Assembly (NCBI RefSeq): GCF_000385215.1 | Contig: NZ_ARQK01000048.1 | Span: 1-64,000, forward strand | Origin: Thioalkalivibrio thiocyanoxidans ARh2 | Lineage (GTDB): Bacteria; Pseudomonadota; Gammaproteobacteria; Ectothiorhodospirales; Ectothiorhodospiraceae | Direction of reading: 5' to 3' | DNA: 64,000 nucleotides | Shown: positions 54,072-62,158 of the stretch, piece after piece | Position numbering within the stretch: position 1 is the stretch's first letter | Layout: every line of letters begins with the position of its first letter | Program-made: the position numbers and the translations under genes | Notes under the pieces: model-generated | The model's database searches: none | What the model was told of the DNA's origin: nothing | The model's input: the letters and a program-made list of their open reading frames with translations, nothing else

Positions 54072-55310
54072 ATGCTTTCCTGGGACGATCCGATCGCAGC
54101 CATCAAAGGCGAAGGCCAGAAAGAACCCGCCGTCCGCCCCGGCATGGGCTTTCAGGAGAACGAAGCCCTGATGAGCACCGCCGGCGCCGCACCCAGCGTG
54201 CCGCCGGAGCCGGAAAACGCCGGCCAGCCGCTGGACGAGCCGAACGAAGACGCCCTGACCGGCACCGGTCTGGAAGACATCGAGATGGGTGCCGAGCGCA
54301 TCCGCGTGGATGACAAGAAGATCATCAACTGCCACGCGGACCTCAACCAGCTCGTGCCCTTCAAGTACAAGTGGGCCTGGCAGAAGTACCTGGACGGCTG
54401 CGCCAACCACTGGATGCCGCAGGAAATCAACATGAACGCGGACATCGCCCTGTGGAAGGACCCTAACGGGCTGACCGAGGACGAGCGCACCATCGTCAAG
54501 CGCAACCTCGGCTTCTTCTCCACCGCCGACTCGCTGGTGGCGAACAACCTGGTGCTGGCCGTGTACCGCCACATCACCAACCCCGAGTGCCGCCAGTACC
54601 TGCTGCGCCAGGCCTTCGAGGAGGCGCTGCACACCCACGCCTACCAGTACTGCGTGGAGTCCCTGGGCCTGGACGAAGGCGAGATCTTCAACATGTACCG
54701 CGAGGTGCCCTCCGTGGCCACCAAGGCGGAGTGGGCCCTGCCGTTCACCAAGCACCTGGCGGACCCGAACTTCCGCACCGGCACGCCGGAGGCGGACCAG
54801 AAGCTGCTGCGCGAGCTGATCGCCTTCTACGTCGTGTTCGAGGGCATCTTCTTCTACGTCGGCTTCGTGCAGATCCTCTCCATGGGCCGGCGCAACAAGA
54901 TGACCGGCGTGGCCGAGCAGTTCCAGTACATCCTGCGCGACGAGTCCATGCACATGAACTTCGGCATCGACGTGATCAACCAGATCAAGCTCGAAAACCC
55001 GCACCTGTGGACCGAAGACTTCAAGAACGAAATGCGCACCCTGATCTCGGATGCCGTCGAGCTGGAGGCGCAGTACGCCCGCGACACCATGCCCCGCGGC
55101 GTGCTCGGCATGAACGCGCAGATGTTCGAGGAATACCTGCACTTCATCGCCAACCGCCGTTGTGCGCAGATCGGCCTGGCCGAGCTGTACCCGGGGGCCG
55201 ATAACCCGTTCCCGTGGATGAGCGAAGTGCTCGATCTGAAGAAGGAGAAGAACTTCTTTGAGACGCGGGTTACCGAGTATCAGACGGGTGGGGCGTTGAG
55301 CTGGGACTGA
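54072..55310 (+). CDS. nrdB: Class Ia ribonucleoside-diphosphate reductase, small subunit
   Basis: This 412-residue protein has an acidic N-terminal tail of about 75 residues, then the R2 ferritin-like core: [20 protein letters not shown], a diiron ligand region [20 protein letters not shown], and [20 protein letters not shown]-type helix with Glu/His ligands ([13 protein letters not shown]). The Tyr radical site should lie near the first helix pair. It ends SWD-like (GGALSWD). It generates the radical used by NrdA. Confidence 0.96.
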   Translation: MLSWDDPIAAIKGEGQKEPAVRPGMGFQENEALMSTAGAAPSVPPEPENAGQPLDEPNEDALTGTGLEDIEMGAERIRVDDKKIINCHADLNQLVPFKYKWAWQKYLDGCANHWMPQEINMNADIALWKDPNGLTEDERTIVKRNLGFFSTADSLVANNLVLAVYRHITNPECRQYLLRQAFEEALHTHAYQYCVESLGLDEGEIFNMYREVPSVATKAEWALPFTKHLADPNFRTGTPEADQKLLRELIAFYVVFEGIFFYVGFVQILSMGRRNKMTGVAEQFQYILRDESMHMNFGIDVINQIKLENPHLWTEDFKNEMRTLISDAVELEAQYARDTMPRGVLGMNAQMFEEYLHFIANRRCAQIGLAELYPGADNPFPWMSEVLDLKKEKNFFETRVTEYQTGGALSWD

Positions 55311-55371
55311 CCCGGCGAGGCCGAGCCCCAAAGAAGCGGAGCCAGGGAAATGGTCACGCAGCAACAGAAGG

Positions 55372-55399
55372 GGGCGCCGCAAGATGGCGCCCTTTTTTT
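55372..55399 (+). terminator. Intrinsic terminator after nrdB
   Basis: GGGCGCC and GGCGCCC form a perfect stem around GCAAGAT, followed by seven T residues. It ends the nrdAB transcript. Confidence 0.9.
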
Positions 55400-55477
55400 G
55401 TACCCTCGGTTCAGATATGAGGGGGAAAAGACAACGTCTGACCCCGGTGCCGCGCGTTGGGCGGAAGGAGAATATCC

Positions 55478-56140
55478 ATGAGCGCGCCAGAATCACCGAG
55501 ATACGAAGAACTAACCACAGGGCAGAAGGTGGCTGGCTGCATTGTGGCAGCAGTAGTGTTCCTGATCGCAATCGTCGTATGGGTCAATCCGCCAGTCCAG
55601 GTGGTTACAGAGTACTCCCGGGAAGGGGACATCCTGGGGGTTACCGAGCGTGATTTTGACGCGACCACGCCATTTACGATCCTCACCATTGGGGCACTTA
55701 TCATTGTGGGTTATGTGCTTAACGGGCTTCGCTTTTCCAGGATTTCCGCTGCAGGAGTAAGTGCTGAGGCGAAGGATGCAGGTCAGGCCGCTGAGAAGTA
55801 CTACTTGGAGTCTGAAGGTGCTCGTGAGGAAGAGGAAGTTAGCGTTGAAGAGAAGGCTTCTCCGGAGGCGAGCGAAGATCCAGTTCAGTATGTGCAGCAG
55901 GAAGACGGTGACTATGCTGTCTATCCCCTAGAAGCTGTTCCTGTAACAGTCATCGGGGATGCGCTCTCCAATTGGCCAGAGGATGTATCCAAGCCCGACG
56001 ATCTGAGCAACTTTGAGTTCGCAACGAGGAAGACGGGGAAAGGTAATCATCCATGGACGGTAAAGTTTAAAGGGCGCAAAGCAATCACCGTATCATATGG
56101 TGGTTACGGCAAATCTGGTGCTACTGTTGCAGGGCAGTGA
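55478..56140 (+). CDS. Unknown two-helix membrane protein in cassette-like unit
   Basis: AAGGAG lies seven bases before ATG 55478. The 220-residue protein has two membrane helices (about 18-38 and 65-85), an acidic linker (EGAREEEEVSVEEKASPEAS) and a soluble C-terminal domain. No family recognised. Just upstream is GTTGGGC (55456-55462) and just downstream GCCCAAC...GTTATAT, the core signatures of integron recombination sites, so this looks like a captured gene cassette. Confidence 0.65.
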   Translation: MSAPESPRYEELTTGQKVAGCIVAAVVFLIAIVVWVNPPVQVVTEYSREGDILGVTERDFDATTPFTILTIGALIIVGYVLNGLRFSRISAAGVSAEAKDAGQAAEKYYLESEGAREEEEVSVEEKASPEASEDPVQYVQQEDGDYAVYPLEAVPVTVIGDALSNWPEDVSKPDDLSNFEFATRKTGKGNHPWTVKFKGRKAITVSYGGYGKSGATVAGQ

Positions 56141-56145
56141 ATCGT

Positions 56146-56204
56146 GCCCAACAAATTGCTGCACCGGACGCTCCTACGTCGCGCCGGTGGGCATAGCGTT
56201 ATAT
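56146..56204 (+). repeat. attC: attC-like integron recombination site 1
   Basis: The site runs from inverse core GCCCAAC (56146-56152) to core GTTATAT (56198-56204), 59 bases. An internal dyad (CACCGG...CCGGTG) and a GCTGCACCGGAC L-box-like segment fit a short attC. GTTGGGC upstream of the preceding gene is the exact complement of the inverse core. Confidence 0.5.
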
Positions 56205-56207
56205 GTT

Positions 56208-56492
56208 ATGACTCAACGATACTGGGAAATCGCCGGATATCAGGGCACCGAGAAGATATTCGAGAAAAAGATCAAACTCGGGTGCTACACCGAAAATCAA
56301 ATGAAGCACCTTTTGAAGGCCTTGGCTGCTAAGACTGGTTTGGATACCGATGAAATCGTTGGCGCTTACGCAAAACGGGGAACCAAGGGGGCAAACGAAT
56401 TATTGGAGGTCCGGCGAGACCCCAAATTCGCAACCTTAACGTGTGGTGTTGACCCCCACTTCGTGGCTCGGGTGGTGAAAGAAAGCGCATAA
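56208..56492 (+). CDS. Unknown small protein, 94 aa, cassette-like
   Basis: ATG 56208 starts four bases after the attC-like core, typical of cassette genes, which often lack their own leader. The translation (MTQRYWEIAGYQGTEKIFEK, later CGVDPHFVARVVKESA) is soluble and basic, with no family known to me. A GCATAAC inverse core overlaps its stop (56487-56493). Confidence 0.6.
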   Translation: MTQRYWEIAGYQGTEKIFEKKIKLGCYTENQMKHLLKALAAKTGLDTDEIVGAYAKRGTKGANELLEVRRDPKFATLTCGVDPHFVARVVKESA

Positions 56493-56519
56493 CAGCTGTA
56501 CCGATTTGGGAGTTCAGGT

Positions 56520-56768
56520 ATGGGTAACCCTAACGTAAAAGAAGGGGATTGGATCACGGTTGGGTCATCAAATACTGACGTCTACGTATTCCACGTCTTT
56601 TCAGCAACCGAAGTCTCGGCGGGCTACTATCAAAACAGAAGTAAGGCGATAAAAGAGGATTTCGTTTGGGATGGCGAGTCGTGGCAGTTCAAGCATGATG
56701 GGCCTTGTGGCAGTTACCTGCGCGGCTCGGATGAGGCCATTGTCAAGAGAGGGCCACCTAGAGCCTAG
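56520..56768 (+). CDS. Unknown small protein, 82 aa, cassette-like
   Basis: The ATG follows GGGAGTTCAGGT. The product (MGNPNVKEGDWITVGSSNTD start) is a small, probably beta-rich soluble protein. Lower G+C than the core genes. It is bounded by a GCATAAC element and the second attC-like site, which suggests capture as a cassette. Function unknown. Confidence 0.55.
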   Translation: MGNPNVKEGDWITVGSSNTDVYVFHVFSATEVSAGYYQNRSKAIKEDFVWDGESWQFKHDGPCGSYLRGSDEAIVKRGPPRA

Positions 56769-56773
56769 CTCGC

Positions 56774-56861
56774 CATATAACCAGTCATTGCAGTTCGTTC
56801 CGGCCCTGGCGGGCCTCCACCGGACGGAAGAAGAGGACACCCATGGTTTCTCCGGTTAGCT
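56774..56861 (+). repeat. attC: attC-like site 2, interrupted by a dispersed motif
   Basis: The site runs from ATATAAC (56774-56780) to GTTAGCT (56855-56861), with TCATTGCAG and CACCGGACG inside as in attC sites. The GAAGAGGACACCCATGGTTT motif (within 56827-56851), found several times downstream, lies inside it. Confidence 0.4.
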
Positions 56862-56867
56862 GAAAAG

Positions 56868-57497
56868 ATGGACAAGCTCACGACTCATGATGTTGACGCC
56901 GGAATACAGGCAATTTTGGAAAATGTCGAGTCACTAATCGAGGAAGCTGCGCTGCTATTTCAGAATGAAAGGTTCGCTCGCGCATATACGCTTGCTCACC
57001 TGTCACGTGAGGAATTGGCGAAGACGACAATGCTGCATTCGTTAGGGGTGAAGCTTTTGCTGGGGATAGGTATTGATTGGAAATCGTTTTGGAAGCGTTT
57101 TAGAGATCATAAGGCTAAGTTATTTCAAGAGAGTGTTTTTAACGTGGCGCTAACAGAAGCGCCAGAAGTGGGGGGGAAACCGCATTACACGAAAATAGCG
57201 GGTGCGATTCATTCTAGGAACGACTGGAAAAACGAAAGCCTATATGTATCTTGGAAAAACGGTTTTCTGAACCCCGTCGACATTATGGATAAAGAAAAGG
57301 CAAGAAATGCAATAATTCTGGCCAAGCGGTCTTATGAATTAAACAAGCGGGTCGCGGAACAAATTGGGAAGTTTTCTGATCGAGGCTCTGGTGACATTAT
57401 TCACATGAAACCACTCATTGAAGAGGCGCTAAAATGTTCTGAAGAGGAAATGGCTGGGATTGTCAACAAGCTTGGCGGAAGACTTGGGGGCAGTTAG
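56868..57497 (+). CDS. abiV: AbiV-type abortive-infection protein
   Basis: This 209-residue protein has the AbiV/HEPN pattern: AALLFQNERFARAYTLAHLS, REELAKTTML, FRDHKAKLF and a C-terminal helical region. AbiV in Lactococcus blocks phage multiplication, apparently by shutting down translation after sensing a phage protein. The gene is conspicuously A+T-rich compared with its surroundings and has cassette-like flanks, so it was probably acquired recently as a phage-defence cassette. The closing TAG overlaps a GTTAGAA core-like sequence. Confidence 0.8.
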   Translation: MDKLTTHDVDAGIQAILENVESLIEEAALLFQNERFARAYTLAHLSREELAKTTMLHSLGVKLLLGIGIDWKSFWKRFRDHKAKLFQESVFNVALTEAPEVGGKPHYTKIAGAIHSRNDWKNESLYVSWKNGFLNPVDIMDKEKARNAIILAKRSYELNKRVAEQIGKFSDRGSGDIIHMKPLIEEALKCSEEEMAGIVNKLGGRLGGS

Positions 57498-57513
57498 AAG
57501 AAGAGGAGAGCCC

Positions 57514-58445
57514 AAGAAGAAGAGGACACCCATGATTTCTTGACGGTCTGAGGCGGGCTGTCTAGGGCTGTGGGGGAGTGCATGGACCAGGGAGGGTCCG
57601 GAGATGACGCGAGCCAGGAAGGAGCTCGTCTCGGTCGAGACGACGCCGTATTACCACTGTATTTGTCGCTGTGTTCGCCGCGCGTTCCTGTGCGGCGAGG
57701 ATTCCTATTCGGGCAAGAACTACGAGCACCGGCGCGGCTGGGTGCTGGAACGCCTGCGTGAGCTGCAGGGCGTGTTCGCGGTGGACGTGTGCGCGTACGC
57801 GGTGATGTCGAACCACTATCACCTGGTGGTGCGACTGGACTCGGATCGGGCGGCCGCATGGAGCGAAGACGAGGTGATGGAGCGCTGGGAGCGGCTGTTT
57901 TCGCTGCCGGTGCTGGTAGCCCGCTATCGGGCGGGGCAGACGAAGACGGTCGCGGAGCGCGAGCGGGCGCAGGTGCAGATGAAGCAAGAAGAGGACACCC
58001 ATGATTTCTTGACGGTCTGATGCGGGCTGTCTAGGTTTGTGGGGGAGTGCATGGACCAGGGAGGGTCCGGAGATGACGCGAGCCAGGAAGGAGCTCGTCT
58101 CGGTCGAGACGACGCCGTACTACCACTGCATTTGTCGTTGTGTTCGCCGCGCGTTCCTGTGTGGCGAGGATTCCTATTCGGGCATGAACTACGAGCACCG
58201 GCGCGGCTGGGTGCTGGAGCGTCTGGGTGAGCTGCAGGGCGTGTTCGCGGTGGACGTGTGTGCGTATGCAGTGATGTCGAACCACTATCACTTGGTGGTG
58301 CGGCTGGATGCGGATCGCGCGGCGGCATGGAGCGAAGGCGAGGTGATGGAGCGCTGGGAGCGGCTGTTCTCGCTGCCGGTGCTGGTCGCCCGCTATCGGG
58401 CGGGGCAGACGAAGACCGTGGCGGAGCGCGAGCGGGCGCAGTTGC
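57514..58445. repeat. Tandem duplication of about 470 bp with terminal GAAGAGGACACCCATG motif
   Basis: 57514-57975 and 57985-58445 are nearly identical. Each begins with AAGAAGAGGACACCCATGAT followed by TTCTTGACGGTCTGA and carries the first 120 codons of a transposase. The same leading motif recurs alone at 56827-56851, 60653-60676 and, diverged, 62101-62124. Confidence 0.8.
57604..58020 (+). pseudogene. Truncated REP-associated transposase (first copy)
   Basis: ATG 57604 opens the same frame as the full gene at 58073. It matches for about 123 codons (MTRARKELVSVETTPYYHCI through AERERAQ) and then runs into the repeated GAAGAGGACACCCATG motif, stopping after 138 codons. It keeps the HYH metal motif (SNHYHLVVRL) but lacks the catalytic Tyr region. 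It arose by duplication or insertion of the adjacent element. Confidence 0.85.
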
Positions 58446-59098
58446 AGATCGCGGAGTGGCGGTATCGGCTGCAGGACCTGTCCTGGTTCATGCGCAGCCT
58501 GAACGAACACCTGGCGCGGCGGGCGAATGCGGAGGATGGCTGCAAGGGCCGCTTCTGGGAAGGCCGCTACAAGAGCCAGGCGCTGCTGGACGACGCGGCG
58601 GTGCTGACCTGCATGAGCTACGTGGATCTGAACCCGGTGCGCGCCGGGATGGCGGATACGCCCGAGGCCTCCGATTTCACCTCGATCCAGCAGCGTATTC
58701 GGGCGTTGGCCCGGAAGGGCCATAAGCAAGAAGGTCCAGCGTGTGAGGGCGACGAGCCTCGCCTGACCGTATTGGGCCGGGAGGGCGACGATCCGCATGC
58801 CAATGCGGTGGCCTTTACCACGGAGGACTACCTGGAGCTGGTGGACTGGACCGGGCGCGCGATCCGGGAGGACAAGCGCGGGGCCATCCCGGAATCCATT
58901 CCGCCGATCCTGGAACGTCTGGGGATCGATCCAGAGCATTTCCTGCGCCATGTCGGAAGGGGGCAGAGGTCGCACCATGTAGCGGCCCTGGGCCACGTGG
59001 AGCGTTTTCGCGAGGCCGTGAAGCAGCTCGGCCGTCGCAGCATCAAAGGTGTGGGGATATCGGGCCGGATGTTTCTGGCTTCAGCCGACTGTCGTTGA
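58073..59098 (+). CDS. REP-associated tyrosine transposase (RAYT, IS200-like fold)
   Basis: ATG 58073 is chosen by alignment with the truncated copy and the family start. The 341-residue protein has YYHCICRCVRRAFLC, the HUH-type motif NHYHLVV, FMRSLNEHLARRAN, GRFWEGRYKSQAL and the catalytic-Tyr block MSYVDLNPVRAGM. A C-terminal extension of about 130 residues follows. RAYTs nick at REP-like palindromes. It may have mobilised the GAAGAGGACACCCATG repeats flanking it, or the REP elements at 47-48 kb. Confidence 0.9.
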   Translation: MTRARKELVSVETTPYYHCICRCVRRAFLCGEDSYSGMNYEHRRGWVLERLGELQGVFAVDVCAYAVMSNHYHLVVRLDADRAAAWSEGEVMERWERLFSLPVLVARYRAGQTKTVAERERAQLQIAEWRYRLQDLSWFMRSLNEHLARRANAEDGCKGRFWEGRYKSQALLDDAAVLTCMSYVDLNPVRAGMADTPEASDFTSIQQRIRALARKGHKQEGPACEGDEPRLTVLGREGDDPHANAVAFTTEDYLELVDWTGRAIREDKRGAIPESIPPILERLGIDPEHFLRHVGRGQRSHHVAALGHVERFREAVKQLGRRSIKGVGISGRMFLASADCR

Positions 59099-59125
59099 AC
59101 CAGCCCGGTTTCAGGGGAGGCGCGG

Positions 59126-59371
59126 ATGCCGACGGTGTTCAGGGACGGGCCCTACCGCTTCTACTGGTTCAGCCATGAGCCGGACGAGCCGCCGCATGTG
59201 CATGTAGACCGTGGAAAATGCTCGGCGAAGTTCTGGTTGCACCGGGTGGCACTGGCGCGGAATATGGGGTTTCCGGCGCACGAATTGCGGCGGATTCGGG
59301 AGGTTGTCGAGGGTCGACAGCCGGGGCGGTTGGAGGCTTGGCATGAGTTCTTTGGCCACGAACGCGGATGA
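59126..59371 (+). CDS. DUF4160 protein
   Basis: This 81-residue protein (PTVFRDGPYRFYWFSHEPDE, PPHVHVDRG, then RRIREVVEGRQ) is a clear DUF4160 member. Genes of this family are regularly paired with DUF2442 genes, as here, in a layout resembling toxin-antitoxin pairs, but the activity is unknown. Its end overlaps the next start by 29 bases. Confidence 0.88.
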   Translation: MPTVFRDGPYRFYWFSHEPDEPPHVHVDRGKCSAKFWLHRVALARNMGFPAHELRRIREVVEGRQPGRLEAWHEFFGHERG

Positions 59372-59600
59372 GCGTGTTGCGTCGGTGGATTTCACCGAGC
59401 ATGACCTGGTGGTCGGCCTGATGGATGGCCGCCGAATCTCGGTTCCGCTGGAGTGGTACCCACGCCTCGCGCACGCAACGCCCGCGCAGTTGCGTATCTG
59501 GGAGAACTCCGCCGGAGGCTATGGGATTCACTGGCCAGAGATCGACGAAGACCTGAGCACCGAAGGGCTGTTGCGAGGCGCACCTGCGCCTGCTCGGTAG
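59343..59600 (+). CDS. DUF2442 protein
   Basis: ATG 59343 has TTGGAGG seven bases upstream. The 85-residue product shows VDFTEHDLVVGLMDGRRISV, PLEWYPRLAHATPAQLRIWE and GYGIHWPEIDEDLSTEGLL, which define DUF2442. It overlaps the DUF4160 gene in another frame, confirming cotranslation. It is possibly the antitoxin-like partner. Confidence 0.88.
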   Translation: MSSLATNADERVASVDFTEHDLVVGLMDGRRISVPLEWYPRLAHATPAQLRIWENSAGGYGIHWPEIDEDLSTEGLLRGAPAPAR

Positions 59601-59607
59601 AGTACTT

Positions 59608-59883
59608 ATGAGCAACACCTCGAAGATCCCCAGATTCCTGGACGAGGCGGAAGAACGGACGTTCTGGGAAAGCCATGATTCCAGCGACTATGTCGATTGG
59701 GGCCGAGCCAAGGCCGTCGAGCTCCCGAACCTCAAGCCGTCCATCAAGACGATCTCGCTGCGCTTGCCGGAGTCGCTTCTTGACCACATCAAGATCGAGG
59801 CCAACAAGCGCGATATGCCGTATCAGTCCCTGATCAAGGCGTGGCTTGCGGACGATGTAAAGCGAGCTCGCAAGAAAGGCTAG
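59608..59883 (+). CDS. CopG/BrnA-type antitoxin-like protein
   Basis: This 91-residue protein has an N-terminal arm (IPRFLDEAEERTFWESHDSS) and a C-terminal ribbon-helix-helix (KTISLRLPESLLDHIKIEAN, QSLIKAWLADDV), as in CopG-family antitoxins of BrnT/BrnA-like systems. The toxin normally precedes it; here the neighbour is DUF2442, so it may be an orphan. It starts seven bases after the previous stop. Confidence 0.85.
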   Translation: MSNTSKIPRFLDEAEERTFWESHDSSDYVDWGRAKAVELPNLKPSIKTISLRLPESLLDHIKIEANKRDMPYQSLIKAWLADDVKRARKKG

Positions 59884-59976
59884 CGGTTGGGTTGATGGGC
59901 TGGGTTCTGGACGTGGATCGGTAGGCCTGATCGGACTCGGGCCAATAGTAGTGATAAGCGACGCATGGAGGCGCGC

Positions 59977-60627
59977 ATGGTTTTACTGATTCTGTATATC
60001 CCCGCAGTGCTGGTCGCACTGGGAATCCTGTTTCTCGCCAGGCGTACCGCACTGGGACCTCGGGTGCGGTACGCCCTCGCAACGCTGATTCTGCCCGTTG
60101 TGGTGCTCTTTGTAGGCTGGGCTATCGCCGGTGGCGACCCGTCGATGGGGGTGGCGCTGACGGTCTTGTTCTTGGGGTTTGTGGTCGTCCCCGCCGGTCT
60201 TGGTCGGATGTTCGTGCGGCGATACCCGTCCGTATCGCCGGCGCAGGAGACAAATGTGAACCCGAGGCGGGACCCTCTGGTTACCGACGTCGCGGGGCAG
60301 GAGTCTGATGGCGCTGGGCACGAGTCCGATTCGGGGCATGGAAACGATGTGGCGCCGAGGCAGGATGACCGGGCGCGGGCGATGCGGCTTGCCTTCATGG
60401 TGCATACGCCCGGAGCGATGTTGCTGGGACTCGGCCTGGCGGAACGACTCGGAAACTCGGATCCGCTCCTGCCGTGGTTCGAGAACGGCTGGGTGGTCGA
60501 TGGCATGCTGCTACTGGGGGTGGTGTTGATCGCGATCTCCACGCGGATGATTCTCGCCACGATGTTCGGCCCGTCCTCCAAGGCACGAGAGTCGGGGAGC
60601 CTGGGCCGCCGGAATCCACGCCTCTGA
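59977..60627 (+). CDS. Unknown membrane protein, about 216 aa
   Basis: ATG 59977 has GGAGG at five bases; ATG 59965 is an alternative. Three membrane segments cover the first 80 residues, a hydrophilic loop rich in Gly, Asp, Ser and His (GQESDGAGHESDSGHGNDVA) follows, then two more segments near the end. No family recognised. The loop could bind metal, but this is speculative. Confidence 0.65.
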   Translation: MVLLILYIPAVLVALGILFLARRTALGPRVRYALATLILPVVVLFVGWAIAGGDPSMGVALTVLFLGFVVVPAGLGRMFVRRYPSVSPAQETNVNPRRDPLVTDVAGQESDGAGHESDSGHGNDVAPRQDDRARAMRLAFMVHTPGAMLLGLGLAERLGNSDPLLPWFENGWVVDGMLLLGVVLIAISTRMILATMFGPSSKARESGSLGRRNPRL

Positions 60628-60652
60628 TTCGTTGCGAAAGCAGAAAGAGATA

Positions 60653-60676
60653 AGAAGGGGACACCCATGGTTTCCA
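60653..60676 (+). repeat. Copy of the dispersed GGGGACACCCATGGTTTCC motif
   Basis: AAGAAGGGGACACCCATGGT followed by TTCC matches the repeat flanking the transposase copies at 57.5-58 kb. It lies at the broken end of a CBS-domain gene remnant. Confidence 0.6.
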
Positions 60677-60727
60677 AGGCCTGTCGGGACCCGACGGCCT
60701 TTCTGTTCCTACACCAGGACCACGCCC

Positions 60728-60826
60728 CCCCACGTGGTGGTTTCGCATCAGGTCTGCGGCCGTCTTTACGGATTCGTCACCCGTAATGATGATCACCTCG
60801 CGGTTGCAGACTTCGGCCACTTGCAT
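60728..60826 (-). pseudogene. Truncated CBS-domain protein
   Basis: ATG 60826 follows AAGGAGGACGGGC, a strong initiation site. The frame reads MQVAEVCNREVIIITGDESV then KTAADLMRNHHVG, a clear CBS-domain beginning. After about 33 codons the similarity ends, close to the dispersed repeat at 60653. The remainder of the gene is absent. 60830-61147 shows no further gene. Confidence 0.7.
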
Positions 60827-61147
60827 GCCCGTCCTCCTTGTCCCGTGGCCCCGGAGTGTCCTTCGGGGCGTCCCTCCCGCCCGGTTGTGCGGGTCAACCC
60901 TCTTCCCACGAATATAGGCGACAGGCCCGGCGGCCACAGGCTGTCGCGGGTCATTGGTCAAAGAACCGACGCTGGGGTCGCAGCGGTCGCTGCGGCTCAG
61001 CGGGTCGGCCTCCATGCCGCCGGGCCGATGCCGAACCCTAGAGGTGGCGCGGCCCGGTCTCCGGCCTTGCCTGGGTCGAGACTCTGATCTATGGATGAAG
61101 CGGGAGCGGTACGCCGGTCATGTCCGGCAAACGAAGAGGGTCAGACG

Positions 61148-61888
61148 ATGAGCGAAACGGGTTCGGAACTGCGAAATGAATGGGTTACGAAGGTGTCGGC
61201 CGTGTTTGAACGCGATCGGTGGATTGATCTGCACAAGTATCCGATCAAGGTGCGCGTGCGCGATGACCGCCTTGTGCTGGAAGGGACGGTCGCGGATGTC
61301 GCCGCGAAGCGCCGGGCCGGGGTTCTGGCACGTGAAGTCGTCGGCGATTCCGCCCGGATCGAGGATCGGCTGCGCCGTGACGTCGGGGAACGGATGGGGG
61401 ATCGGCAGTTGCGCGACGAACTGGTGAGGCGCCTGGCGGCGGATTCGGTATTTGCTCGGTACTCGCTTCGGACCCACACGGGTACAAAATTCGACACGGT
61501 GCAGGACGCAGGACCCGACAGCTATCAGATCGAGGTCTATACGGAGGAGGGCGTCGTGACCCTGAACGGGGTGGTCGAGAGTCTGTCGCATCGACGGCTG
61601 GCGGAATGCCTGGCCTGGAGAGTGCACGGTTGCGAGGCAGTGGATAACCAGCTGGAAGTGCTGCCCCCACAGGGGGATTCCGACGACGAGATCACGGATG
61701 CCCTGCGCATTGCACTGGAAGAGGATCCGGCCGTGCACACGGAACAGCTGCGATTGTCCACGGCCGGCGGGGTCGTGACGCTGGACGGGCTCGTGACGAC
61801 GGCCTCCGAGAAGAAGGCGGCCGTTCTGGATGCCTGGTGCATCGACGGCGTACGCGACGTCACGAGCCGGATCGAGGTGCGCCCGTAA
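61148..61888 (+). CDS. BON-domain protein with three repeats
   Basis: ATG 61148 follows GAGGG. The 246-residue protein consists of three BON-like modules (about 15-80, 85-170, 175-246), each with a VxLxGxV strand pattern (RLVLEGTVADVAAKRRAGVL, VVTLNGVVESLSHRRLAECL, VVTLDGLVTTASEKKAAVLD). No signal peptide is apparent, unlike periplasmic OsmY, so it may be cytoplasmic. BON domains bind lipid surfaces or ligands, often in osmotic stress. Confidence 0.85.
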   Translation: MSETGSELRNEWVTKVSAVFERDRWIDLHKYPIKVRVRDDRLVLEGTVADVAAKRRAGVLAREVVGDSARIEDRLRRDVGERMGDRQLRDELVRRLAADSVFARYSLRTHTGTKFDTVQDAGPDSYQIEVYTEEGVVTLNGVVESLSHRRLAECLAWRVHGCEAVDNQLEVLPPQGDSDDEITDALRIALEEDPAVHTEQLRLSTAGGVVTLDGLVTTASEKKAAVLDAWCIDGVRDVTSRIEVRP

Positions 61889-62100
61889 TTCACGGCCTGC
61901 TGGGCCCTCGACCGGGTGGGTGCACGACGGTCTGGGCGAGGACAGCGGGGCGAGCAGCGTCCTGCCGGCCGGATGGGTGCGGCATGACGGCGTCGCGTCA
62001 GTCCGTCAGCGTGGTCCGACTCCGGGTTTTCTCGATCACGGTGGGTGAATCTTCACGCGTGAGCGTGCCCATGAATCCGCGAGGCGACGAAGACAGGCGC

Positions 62101-62124
62101 GAAGGGGGCACCCACGTTTCTTGG
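62101..62124 (+). repeat. Diverged copy of the GGACACCCATG motif
   Basis: GAAGGGGGCACCCACGTTTC followed by TTGG resembles the repeats at 57.5 and 60.65 kb. It lies in the leader of the PAP2 gene. Confidence 0.4.
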
Positions 62125-62158
62125 TTAATTCGAGGTCGTGCACCGCAGGGGAAAGTGG

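Noticed and set aside
51035-54145. Long open frame antisense to nrdA (about 1036 codons)
   Set aside because: A shadow of the highly biased codon use of nrdA; the translation is repetitive and matches no family. The same applies to long antisense frames at 43814-45589, 47392-50892 and 53619-55571.
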